Assembly: GCA_002438065.1 (NCBI GenBank)
Contig: DJSP01000024.1
Coordinates: forward strand, 1-33,540
From: Caryophanales bacterium UBA6331
GTDB lineage: Bacteria; Bacillota_I; Bacilli_A; RF39; UBA660
Direction of reading: 5' to 3'
DNA: 33,540 nucleotides
In this document: positions 1 through 7,374 of the stretch, piece by piece
Numbering within the stretch: the first letter of the stretch is position 1
How the letters are laid out: each line of letters opens with the position of its first letter
The notes under the pieces: model-generated
The model's database searches: none
Seen by the model: only the letters and a program-made list of their open reading frames with translations
Told to the model about the DNA's origin: nothing
Made by a program: the position numbers and the translations under genes

Positions 1-1
1 A

Positions 2-1276
2 AATACAACAAGTGGACTTGCCATGCCATATAAAGTAGGAATAAAATATATAAATGGTTTTAGTGATGGACAAATGCATTATTATATTAAAAGAATGAGT
101 GCAAACTCAAATGTAACAAGCACATTAATAGGAACTGAAAATCAAACGATACCAGGAAATGCAACTGAGACAGGATATACCAGTGGAATATTTATAAAAA
201 ATCAAAGTGAAAGTTATCTAGAATTAGCAACAGGAGAGTTTAAAGCGAACACAAGTAATCAAACTATCACATTTAATTTAAAGATTCAATTTCCTGATAC
301 CGGCGAAAATCAAGATAGTGAAAAAGGAGCAAGCTTTACAGGAGAGATTGTAGTAAACTATGAAAATGAAACAGGAGTAGATTATATAACAAAATTATAT
401 AATGGAGATAAAGAAAGCAATGGTTTATTAGCAGATGATACTAAAGATACCAATATAAGATATAGTGGAGCAACACCTAATAATTATGTTGAGTTTGGAA
501 ATGCCGGAGAGTTATGGAGAATAGTTGGAATCTTTAACGTTACTGATTCAGATGGAGTAACAAGTAAAAAACTAAAATTAGTAAGAGATTCATCATTAGG
601 CTCATATTCATGGGATGCTAAGTTAAATGGAAGTCTATATTTGGGAATCAACGATTGGACAGACGCAGACTTAATGAAGGAATTAAACGGAGATTATTTA
701 GATACAACCTTAACGTCAAACAAGTCTAACTGGTATAATTCATACTGGGATTCTAGCACACAAAAATCAGTATTAAGACAAACAGGAATATTTTATTACA
801 GCTCTGTAATAAAGCAAAAATATCAATCAATGATAAGCGAAAGTATTTGGAATATTGGTGGAAATGGATATACAAGTTCTACATTAAACTTACAAACTCA
901 GTATAATCGTGAGAGAGATAAAATAACATATCAAAATAGTCGCCCTACTACATGGGTAGGTAAAGTTGGCTTAATATATGCAAGCGACTATGGTTATGCA
1001 TCAACAGATACATCATGTAGAAGTAATATGAGTTCTCAAACTAATAGTGTTTATAATTGTAAAAATAATAATTGGTTAGCCAAGAACACATGGTATTGGA
1101 CATTGTCGCCTTACTCTGGTTACTCGGCTGACGTGTTCCGTGTGAATAAGGATGGTGGTATCGTTAATTACAGTGCGTATAGTCCCGTCGGTGCTTATCC
1201 ATCAGTTTATTTAAAATCTGATATTAAGATAACTAGTGGAACAGGCGAAAAAACAAAACCATATGTATTAAAATAA
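2..1276 (+). CDS. Surface-type protein with C-terminal FGE/C-type-lectin-like variable domain (5' partial)
   Basis: The frame is open from base 2, so the first visible ATG (23) is probably internal and the N-terminus lies outside the window. The visible part is rich in Asn, Thr, Ser and Tyr and ends in a module with the order WTLSP, then DVFRV..DGG, then a G-x-Y-P-S-V-Y-L-K-S block and a final GTGEKTKPYVLK. That architecture resembles the DUF6273/formylglycine-enzyme-like C-terminal domains found as multigene families in gut Firmicutes; this is recognition by eye, not a search. The DNA for the last ~45 residues (about 1090-1210) is near 50% GC, with codons such as tcg, gac, gtg, ttc, cgt and ccc that are rare in the rest of the gene. 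A U-tailed hairpin follows. A role in binding or surface display is inference. Confidence 0.7.
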   Translation, partial: NTTSGLAMPYKVGIKYINGFSDGQMHYYIKRMSANSNVTSTLIGTENQTIPGNATETGYTSGIFIKNQSESYLELATGEFKANTSNQTITFNLKIQFPDTGENQDSEKGASFTGEIVVNYENETGVDYITKLYNGDKESNGLLADDTKDTNIRYSGATPNNYVEFGNAGELWRIVGIFNVTDSDGVTSKKLKLVRDSSLGSYSWDAKLNGSLYLGINDWTDADLMKELNGDYLDTTLTSNKSNWYNSYWDSSTQKSVLRQTGIFYYSSVIKQKYQSMISESIWNIGGNGYTSSTLNLQTQYNRERDKITYQNSRPTTWVGKVGLIYASDYGYASTDTSCRSNMSSQTNSVYNCKNNNWLAKNTWYWTLSPYSGYSADVFRVNKDGGIVNYSAYSPVGAYPSVYLKSDIKITSGTGEKTKPYVLK

Positions 1277-1277
1277 G

Positions 1278-1326
1278 ACTATTTGTTTATAAACAAAATT
1301 ATCTTAAATAAACAAGTAGTTTTTTT
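1278..1326 (+). terminator. Rho-independent terminator after surface protein gene
   Basis: A 13-bp stem pairs 1278-1290 (actatttgtttat) with 1308-1320 (ataaacaagtagt), with one G-U pair, and is followed directly by a run of six T. It lies just after the stop codon of the upstream gene. Confidence 0.85.
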
Positions 1327-1370
1327 CTATACTTTATTATAAAATGAACATGTAGTAGGGATGTGTAATT

Positions 1371-2180
1371 ATGCCAGAGTTACCAGAAGTTAGAACAGTA
1401 GCTAAAGTATTAAAAGAAAAGATAATTGGAAAGAAAATAACTAATTATCAAATTAGATATCAAAATATTATAGAAGAAGGTAGTTTAAGTTTTGATAATT
1501 TAATTAATAAAACAATATTAGATATAACAACTTATGGAAAATATTTAATATTTAAAATAGATAATCTTTATTTAGTGTCCCATCTTAGAATGGAAGGAAA
1601 ATACTATATTAAAAATATTAATGATGAAATAAGTAAACATGAACATATTATATTTATTTTAGATAATAATATTTCTTTAAGATATCATGACACTAGAAAG
1701 TTTGGTCGGATGTTTTTAACTGATGACTTATCTAAATGTAAGGGATTAAATAAATTAGGACTAGAACCATTTGATAAAAATATTAATAGTGATTATTTAT
1801 TAACTAAATTTAATAAAAGTAATTTACCAATAAAAGAACTATTGTTAGATCAAAGCATTATTGCTGGGCTTGGAAATATTTATGCTAATGAGGTATTATT
1901 TTTAAGTAAAATAAATCCATTTAAAAAAGGAAAAGATATTACTAAAAATGAATGTGATAATATAATTTCTTCATCTAAAGAAATATTAACAAATGCGATT
2001 ATTGATGGTGGAACAACTATTAAAAGTTATACTTCAAGTTTAGGAGTAACAGGACATTATCAAGATAAATTGTATGTTCATAAAAGAGATAATATGAATT
2101 GTAAAATATGTAATAGTTTAATACTAAAAGATCGAATTGGTGGAAGAAGTACTTATTACTGTCCTAATTGTCAAAAATAG
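1371..2180 (+). CDS. mutM: Formamidopyrimidine-DNA glycosylase (Fpg/MutM)
   Basis: Bifunctional glycosylase/AP lyase that removes oxidised purines such as 8-oxoG in base excision repair. The protein starts MPELPEV, where Pro2 is the Schiff-base nucleophile and Glu3 the catalytic acid once Met is removed. It carries the HLRMEGKY segment and ends in a zinc finger of the C-x2-C..C-x2-C type (CKIC ... CPNC) spanning the last ~25 residues. The length of 269 aa is normal for the family. A purine-rich site (agtaggga) precedes the ATG. It is flanked by terminators on both sides, so it is probably a single-gene transcript. Confidence 0.96.
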   Translation: MPELPEVRTVAKVLKEKIIGKKITNYQIRYQNIIEEGSLSFDNLINKTILDITTYGKYLIFKIDNLYLVSHLRMEGKYYIKNINDEISKHEHIIFILDNNISLRYHDTRKFGRMFLTDDLSKCKGLNKLGLEPFDKNINSDYLLTKFNKSNLPIKELLLDQSIIAGLGNIYANEVLFLSKINPFKKGKDITKNECDNIISSSKEILTNAIIDGGTTIKSYTSSLGVTGHYQDKLYVHKRDNMNCKICNSLILKDRIGGRSTYYCPNCQK

Positions 2181-2182
2181 AG

Positions 2183-2213
2183 ATACATATGAAACGTATG
2201 TATTTTTCTTTTT
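2183..2213 (+). terminator. Rho-independent terminator after mutM
   Basis: The 7-bp stem atacata (2183-2189) / tatgtat (2197-2203) has a 7-nt loop and is followed by a T-rich tail (tttttctttt). Confidence 0.75.
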
Positions 2214-2235
2214 AAATGATCATAAAATCTAATAT

Positions 2236-3300
2236 ATGAAAAGAATAATAATAATTTTAATATTAATAATTTTTCCTTTAAAAGTAGGTGCTATAAGTGC
2301 ATCTTCTTATATAGTTATGGATACTGATAATAATAGGGTATTAGAAGGTAATAATATCAATAAAGAATCTTTAATTGCATCAATAACTAAAATATTAACT
2401 AGCATGGTTGTAATAAATAATATTAATTTAGATAAAAAAATAACTGTAAGTGATAGTGTCCTTAAATCCTACGGAAGTGGAATATATGTATCTGTTGGAG
2501 AAGAAATAACAATTAGAGAACTTCTTTATGGGTTAATGCTAAGAAGTGGGAACGATGCCGCTATTGAACTTGCTTATCAAGTAGCATCTTCAACCGAAAG
2601 TTTTGCTTATTTAATGAATTTACTTGCTAAAAATATTGGCATGAAACACAGTAATTTTGTTAACAGCAGTGGTTTAGAAGAAAAAGATAGTGCTAATACC
2701 TCAACCGTATATGATATGGCTTTATTATCTAGTTACGCTATTAAAAATCCAGAATATCAAAAAATAGTAAGTACTAAAGACATCACAGTTAAAACTAATT
2801 TAAAATCATATATATGGCATAATAAGAACAAATTACTAACAAGTTATAAATATTGTACAGGCGGTAAAACGGGATATACTAAAAAGGCTAAAAGAACTTT
2901 AGTAACCAATGCTTCTAAAAATAATGTTAATTTAACAGTAGTAACATTTAATGATGGAAATGACTTTAATGATCATAAAGATTTATATGAAAAATATTTT
3001 AATATATTAAAAAATTATAAGATAGTATCTAAAGGCCGAATAAAAACTGATTATGACAACACTTTTATTGATAGAGATTATTATATGTCATTAACTAAAG
3101 ATGAATATAACAAGATTAATACTACTATAAATTATTACGATAATAACGCTACAAATATCGTTGGATCTTTAACAGTTAGTTTAAATGGTAAAGAATACTT
3201 TAAGGAAAACATTTATATTAAAGAGCCTAAAAAAGAAAAAGAATTAAAGTGGTATCAAAAACTATTAAAAAAGTTATTTAAAAAGGAATATTATGATTAA
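2236..3300 (+). CDS. dacB: D-alanyl-D-alanine carboxypeptidase, S11 family (DacB/DacF-like)
   Basis: Low-molecular-weight penicillin-binding protein that trims the terminal D-Ala from peptidoglycan stem peptides outside the membrane. An N-terminal hydrophobic signal segment (residues ~3-20) is followed by the three catalytic motifs of the family: S-I-T-K (Ser49, Lys52), S-G-N (103-105) and K-T-G (210-212). The length is 354 aa. The C-terminal tail is basic (KELKWYQKLLKKLFKKE). It overlaps spmA by 8 bases, which reproduces the Bacillus dacB-spmA-spmB order; the symbol rests on that context. No good Shine-Dalgarno sequence precedes the ATG, and a -10-like taaaat lies only 8 bases upstream (see findings). 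Confidence 0.93.
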   Translation: MKRIIIILILIIFPLKVGAISASSYIVMDTDNNRVLEGNNINKESLIASITKILTSMVVINNINLDKKITVSDSVLKSYGSGIYVSVGEEITIRELLYGLMLRSGNDAAIELAYQVASSTESFAYLMNLLAKNIGMKHSNFVNSSGLEEKDSANTSTVYDMALLSSYAIKNPEYQKIVSTKDITVKTNLKSYIWHNKNKLLTSYKYCTGGKTGYTKKAKRTLVTNASKNNVNLTVVTFNDGNDFNDHKDLYEKYFNILKNYKIVSKGRIKTDYDNTFIDRDYYMSLTKDEYNKINTTINYYDNNATNIVGSLTVSLNGKEYFKENIYIKEPKKEKELKWYQKLLKKLFKKEYYD

Positions 3301-3877
3301 TATAATATGGGGAATATTTATAATTGTTGGAATTACTTATGGATTAATAAGTGGAAATATAAGTGTTATAAATGATGAAATAATTTCTGTAGGTAATACT
3401 TGTTTAGATTTAATATTAAATATCATGCCTTTACTTGTAATTTGGAAGGGACTTATGGCTATTGCTGAAAAGTCAGGTTTAATTACTAAAATCGCTAAAT
3501 TATTAAGTCCTATTTTATCTAAAATATTTCCTAAAATTCCACCATCACATCCAGCACTTGGATATATTGCTTCGAATATTGCTATTAATATGGCTGGACT
3601 AGGATCAGCAGCAACACCTTTTGGTTTAAAGGCAATGGAAGAACTTCAAAAATTAAATAATGATAAAAAAACTGCATCTACTTCAATGATAACCTTTTTA
3701 GTTTTAAATACGAGTGGGGTAACAATTGTTCCAACTACTATACTAGCCATACGAAAAGCAGCATGTTCAAGTGATCCAACTAAAGTTTTACCTCTATGTA
3801 TAATGGCAACAACCGCATCAACTATTGGTGGTTTAACTTTAGATTATTTTATAAGGAGAAAAAATGGGAACAAGTAG
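3293..3877 (+). CDS. spmA: Spore maturation protein A-like (nucleoside-recognition/Gate domain)
   Basis: Integral membrane protein of the SpmA family (194 aa) with the Gate/nucleoside-recognition domain. Recognisable segments are the MPLLVIWKGLMAIAEKSG helix, the PPSHPALGYIASNIAINMAGLGSAATP stretch (quoted in parts: HPALGYI, NMAGLGSAATPFGLKAM) and the VLNTSGVTIVPTTILAIR segment. In Bacillus subtilis SpmA and SpmB act with DacB in dehydration of the spore core. The start overlaps the end of dacB, which indicates translational coupling. The exact function in this organism is not shown by the sequence. Confidence 0.93.
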   Translation: MINIIWGIFIIVGITYGLISGNISVINDEIISVGNTCLDLILNIMPLLVIWKGLMAIAEKSGLITKIAKLLSPILSKIFPKIPPSHPALGYIASNIAINMAGLGSAATPFGLKAMEELQKLNNDKKTASTSMITFLVLNTSGVTIVPTTILAIRKAACSSDPTKVLPLCIMATTASTIGGLTLDYFIRRKNGNK

Positions 3878-4382
3878 CATAATTATTTTACCTTTAATAG
3901 TGGTATTTATAATAATTTATGGTTTTATTAAAAAAGTTGATATTTATGATGAATTTTTAAATGGTGCTTTAGATGGACTTAAAACTACTCTTAAAATAAT
4001 TCCCAATTTAGTTGCTATGATATTTGCTATTAACATTTTAATTAAAAGTAATATTATAACCGATTCATTCTTCTTTTTAGATAATGTTTTAAAAAAATAT
4101 AGTTTATCAAGTGAAATAATTCCCATGTGTTTTTTAAGAAGTATATCTGGTAATTCAACTTTAGCAATAATGGTTAATATCTTTAACGAATTTGGACCAG
4201 ACTCAGTTATGGGAACTTTAGCGAGTGTAATTCAAGGATCAAGCGATACAACTTTATATGTAATTGCCCTTTATTTTGGAAGTATTAAAATTGTTAAAAA
4301 TAGATATGCTCTTCCAGTGGGGTTATTTGCTGATTTTATTGGAATACTTGCATCATTTATTTTAGTATATTTATTCTATTAG
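3864..4382 (+). CDS. spmB: Spore maturation protein B-like membrane protein
   Basis: 172-aa hydrophobic protein of the SpmB family, the partner of SpmA. Features are an N-terminal membrane helix, the YDEFLNGALDGLKTTLKIIP segment, the LRSISGNSTLAIM motif and the GSSDTTLYVIALYFGSI motif typical of SpmB. The start lies within the last codons of spmA (14-base overlap) behind the site aaggag. It is the last gene of the dacB operon and is followed by a terminator. Confidence 0.93.
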   Translation: MGTSSIIILPLIVVFIIIYGFIKKVDIYDEFLNGALDGLKTTLKIIPNLVAMIFAINILIKSNIITDSFFFLDNVLKKYSLSSEIIPMCFLRSISGNSTLAIMVNIFNEFGPDSVMGTLASVIQGSSDTTLYVIALYFGSIKIVKNRYALPVGLFADFIGILASFILVYLFY

Positions 4383-4392
4383 TTCAAAATTA

Positions 4393-4430
4393 AAAATGTA
4401 AATATATAAAGACTAATTTACAATTTTTTT
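4393..4430 (+). terminator. Terminator after spmB
   Basis: The stem tgtaaat (4397-4403) / atttaca (4416-4422) has a 12-nt loop and is followed by a run of seven T (4424-4430). Confidence 0.7.
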
Positions 4431-4447
4431 AGTTTATTTATTATAAT
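4418..4447 (+). promoter_or_regulatory. Sigma-A-type promoter for rluB
   Basis: ttacaa (4418-4423), an 18-base spacer and tataat (4442-4447). The -35 box overlaps the 3' arm of the preceding terminator. The rluB start is about 30 bases downstream of the expected transcription start. Confidence 0.6.
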
Positions 4448-4483
4448 GATTTTGCTAAAATAAATGAGTAAGGAGTGATCTAA

Positions 4484-5197
4484 GTGGAAAGATTACAAAA
4501 AATAATTGCTGAATCAGGTTTTACTTCAAGAAGAAAAGCCGAAGAATTAATAAAAGAAGGAAAAGTATATGTAAATGGGGTTAAAGTTACTGAATTAGGT
4601 ACAAAAGCTAGTTTTGGAGATTTAATTACAGTTAATGGAGTAACAATAAATAAAGCTGATTATGTTTATTTTTTATTAAACAAACCAAGAGGAGTTATCT
4701 CATCAGCATTAGATGATAAAAAAAGAAAAACAGTTGTTGATTTAATCGATACTGATAAAAGAATTTATCCTATTGGAAGACTAGATTATGATACTACTGG
4801 TTTATTATTACTTACTAATGATGGAGAACTAACAAATATTTTAACCCATCCTAAAAATAAAGTTCCTAAAAAATATGTTGCAAAATTAAATAAGTTTATG
4901 GATATTGCTGATTTAAAAAAATTAGAAAAAGGAATCGATGTTGAAGGTCGAAAATGCATTCCAACAAGGGTTAAATTAAAGAAAAATGATGCGGTTAAAA
5001 ATTACGCTATTGTTGAAATAACAATTATTGAAGGCAGAAATCATATCGTTAAGAAAGTATTTGAAAACTTAGGATATTTAGTTGATAAATTAACAAGAGT
5101 AGAATATGCATTTTTAAATGTTGATAAATTAAAAAGCGGTGAATATCGTAGTTTAACTATAAAGGAAGTAAAAAAACTTTATGAATATAAAAATTGA
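4484..5197 (+). CDS. rluB: rRNA pseudouridine synthase, RsuA/RluB family
   Basis: Converts a specific uridine of rRNA (for RluB, in helix 80-93 of 23S rRNA) to pseudouridine. An N-terminal S4 RNA-binding domain (about 1-60, ERLQKIIAESGFTSRRKAEE) precedes the catalytic domain with the motif GRLDYDTTGLLLLTNDGEL, in which Asp101 is the nucleophile. Length 237 aa. The start is GTG, chosen because aaggag lies 8-9 bases upstream. The 3' end overlaps the next gene by 17 bases. RluB rather than RsuA is favoured by the Firmicutes context, but the exact rRNA target cannot be read from the sequence. Confidence 0.93.
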   Translation: MERLQKIIAESGFTSRRKAEELIKEGKVYVNGVKVTELGTKASFGDLITVNGVTINKADYVYFLLNKPRGVISSALDDKKRKTVVDLIDTDKRIYPIGRLDYDTTGLLLLTNDGELTNILTHPKNKVPKKYVAKLNKFMDIADLKKLEKGIDVEGRKCIPTRVKLKKNDAVKNYAIVEITIIEGRNHIVKKVFENLGYLVDKLTRVEYAFLNVDKLKSGEYRSLTIKEVKKLYEYKN

Positions 5198-6362
5198 AAA
5201 GTATGATAATCAAGGTAGAGGAATTGGTTATTTAAATAAAAAAATAGTCTTTGTTCCTAACACGGTTATTGGGGAAACAGTCGAAATTGAAATAGTAGAA
5301 GAAAAAGATAAATATATGATTGGTAAGGTAATAAATGTAATTAATCCTTCAACTATAAGAATTAAAAGCAAGTGTCCTTATTATGATAAGTGTGGTGGAT
5401 GTGAATTTTTACATCTTTCTATGGATGAAGAACTAAGAATTAAAACTAATATCTTAACCGAGTTATTAAAAAGAAATAATATAGAAGTACCTAAAATTAA
5501 CGTAATTCAAAGTGATAATAAATATAATTATCGTAATAAAGTAACTTTAAAAATAGTTAATAATGAATTTGGTTACTATAATTCTGGAAGTCATAATTTT
5601 ACTAAAATAGATTATTGTTATCTTGCTAAAGACTCTATCAATAACATAATTAAAAATAATAATTTATTTAATATTTTAAGTGGAGAAATAACTATTAGAT
5701 CTAATTATAATGATGAAATATTAATAAAGATAACTAGTAATGAAAAAGTAGATATTAATATTGAAAAGTTAATTAATGATAATAAAATAGTTGGAATAAT
5801 TGTTAATGATAAACTTATTTATGGTGAAAACGATTATATTGAAAAAGTAAATAATTATTTATTTAAAGTTAATATTAATTCTTTCTTTCAAGTTAACTTA
5901 AATATATTAGAAAAAATAGAGAAAATATTACATACCAAAAAATATCATAATGTAGTTGATTTATATTGTGGAGTAGGTACTCTTGGAATGTTTGTTAATA
6001 AAGATAAATTATATGGTATTGAAATAGTTAAAGATGCAGTTATTAATGCCAGTATTAATGCTAAAATTAATAAACAAAATAATATGTATATGTTAGGTGA
6101 TTCTTCTAAAATATCTAAAATAGATAGTGATATAGATTGTATAATTATTGATCCACCAAGAAGTGGATTAAATAAAGAAACTATGAAAAATATTGTAACT
6201 ATTAAACCAGAAAATTTAATATATATGTCATGTAATCCTTTAACGTTTGTAAGAGATATGAAAATATTAAATAAGATATATGATGTCGATGAGTTTTATT
6301 ATTTAGAAATGTTTCCTAGAACAAAACATATGGAAGTACTTTGTACATTGAAGAAAAAATAA
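5181..6362 (+). CDS. rlmD: 23S rRNA (uracil-5-)-methyltransferase, RlmD/RlmCD (RumA) family
   Basis: SAM-dependent 5-methyluridine methyltransferase. The N-terminal TRAM domain (about 1-55) binds RNA. A 4Fe-4S cluster site follows: C65-x5-C71-x2-C74, with a later Cys at about 146. The Rossmann domain shows DLYCGVGTLGMF (SAM binding), DPPRSGL and the catalytic YMSCNP. Length 393 aa, slightly short. It starts inside the end of rluB, so two rRNA-modifying enzymes are coupled. In Bacillus the homologue (RlmCD) methylates two positions; which apply here is unknown. Confidence 0.93.
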   Translation: MNIKIEKYDNQGRGIGYLNKKIVFVPNTVIGETVEIEIVEEKDKYMIGKVINVINPSTIRIKSKCPYYDKCGGCEFLHLSMDEELRIKTNILTELLKRNNIEVPKINVIQSDNKYNYRNKVTLKIVNNEFGYYNSGSHNFTKIDYCYLAKDSINNIIKNNNLFNILSGEITIRSNYNDEILIKITSNEKVDINIEKLINDNKIVGIIVNDKLIYGENDYIEKVNNYLFKVNINSFFQVNLNILEKIEKILHTKKYHNVVDLYCGVGTLGMFVNKDKLYGIEIVKDAVINASINAKINKQNNMYMLGDSSKISKIDSDIDCIIIDPPRSGLNKETMKNIVTIKPENLIYMSCNPLTFVRDMKILNKIYDVDEFYYLEMFPRTKHMEVLCTLKKK

Positions 6363-6382
6363 AAATAAAGGGTGGTTTTAAA

Positions 6383-7045
6383 ATGCTAACATTGGATGAA
6401 TACAAGAATTATCTAATTAATTTTAGTAGTTGGAATATAGATAATAATAAAGAAACAATTACTGCAAGAAAAGATTTATTAAATAAATTAAGCGATTATT
6501 TATTAGATAATATTTCAAATATTACTTCTTCAACTAAAATAGAAAATTATTTAAAAAATGATTTAGAAACTGGTGATCATAAGACTATTTCTAATTATTT
6601 AGATTATTTATGTAATGCTTTTGCATTTTATAGAGTTAGAAGATATGATATTAAAGGAAAAACATATTTAAAATCCCAAGATAAATATTATTTAGTGGAT
6701 ACATCTTTTAGAAGAGCAATATTAGGAAGAAAAGAAGAAGACTATGGTAGAATTTTAGAAAATATTGTTGCCATCGAATTATTAAGGAGAGGCTATGATA
6801 TTTATGTTGGAAAATTATATGATAAAAAAATAGACTTTATAGCCATGAAAAATGAAGAGCAGATGTATATTCAAGTATGTGATAATATAGAAAATGAAAA
6901 AACACTAGATAGAGAATTATCTCCTTTACTTAGTATTAAAGATGGTTATAAAAAAATAATAATTGCACGATTAAATCATGAAGGATTTATAAAGAATGGA
7001 ATTGAAATAATTGATATTTCTGATTGGTTATTAAACGATAAATAA
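6383..7045 (+). CDS. Stand-alone DUF4143-like C-terminal domain of an AAA ATPase-type protein
   Basis: The ATG at 6383 is preferred because a ggtgg-type site lies just upstream; an earlier in-frame ATG at 6341 lies inside rlmD. The 220-aa product matches by pattern the C-terminal half of the AAA_14/DUF4143 ATPases: a helical part (KLSDYLLDNISNITSST, TISNYLDYLCNAFAFY), then DTSFRRAILGR, then a PD-(D/E)xK-like core with ENIVAIELLRRGYDIYVGK, KIDFIA and YIQV. The N-terminal Walker A/B ATPase half normally found in these ~400-aa proteins is absent, and the upstream DNA is occupied by rlmD. It could be a decayed gene or a functional single-domain protein; the frame is intact. Confidence 0.75.
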   Translation: MLTLDEYKNYLINFSSWNIDNNKETITARKDLLNKLSDYLLDNISNITSSTKIENYLKNDLETGDHKTISNYLDYLCNAFAFYRVRRYDIKGKTYLKSQDKYYLVDTSFRRAILGRKEEDYGRILENIVAIELLRRGYDIYVGKLYDKKIDFIAMKNEEQMYIQVCDNIENEKTLDRELSPLLSIKDGYKKIIIARLNHEGFIKNGIEIIDISDWLLNDK

Positions 7046-7115
7046 TAATATAATTATAAATTAAGTATCGTACTTACACATAAAAATATAGCGTAAATGT
7101 TTTAAAGATTCCTTA

Positions 7116-7144
7116 TTGCATTTTCATAAAAAATAATATATACT
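7116..7144 (+). promoter_or_regulatory. Promoter for the T-box/valS transcript
   Basis: ttgcat (7116-7121), a 17-base spacer and tatact (7139-7144), placing the transcript start near 7151, just upstream of Stem I of the T-box. Confidence 0.75.
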
Positions 7145-7150
7145 ATCATT

Positions 7151-7353
7151 AAGTTTTCAATGAAATTTGAGGAGTATTATATTAAATATTTAAAGAGAGT
7201 TAATGGTTGGTGGAAATTAATAATTATTTATGTAAAAAGGTTGCAAATTGAGAAAAATCGCTATTTCAGCGTTAAAGAATTAAAGATAACTAATAGTTAT
7301 AAATTAAGGTGGTACCACGGTAATTTCGTCCTTAAATTTATAACTATTTTTTT
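7151..7353 (+). promoter_or_regulatory. T-box leader, tRNA-Val responsive
   Basis: Stem I closes with aatttg (7164-7169) / caaatt (7244-7249) and contains the agagag..ggttggtgg distal elements. A GTA triplet at 7232-7234 on its 3' side is a plausible valine specifier. The T-box sequence aaggtggtaccacgg is at 7306-7320; its TGGT bulge would pair with an ACCA tRNA end. The competing terminator pairs 7292-7309 with about 7329-7347 and is followed by a T run to 7353. Uncharged tRNA-Val binding would favour the antiterminator and let valS be transcribed. A 65-codon frame over 7160-7357 is not a gene. Confidence 0.93.
7292..7353 (+). terminator. Conditional terminator of the valS T-box
   Basis: A long stem, aatagttataaattaagg (7292-7309) against ccttaaatttataactatt (7329-7347), encloses the T-box sequence and is followed by seven T. 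It is mutually exclusive with the T-box antiterminator. Confidence 0.88.
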
Positions 7354-7374
7354 ATAAAGGAAAGGAAGATTTAG

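Noticed and set aside
7060..7075. Perfect palindrome-like taagta/tactta after the DUF4143-like gene
   Set aside because: Only 6 bp with a 3-base loop and no T-run; cannot be distinguished from chance in such AT-rich sequence.
7160..7357. 65-codon open frame before valS
   Set aside because: It lies within the T-box leader and its codons are explained by Stem I, the T-box sequence and the terminator.
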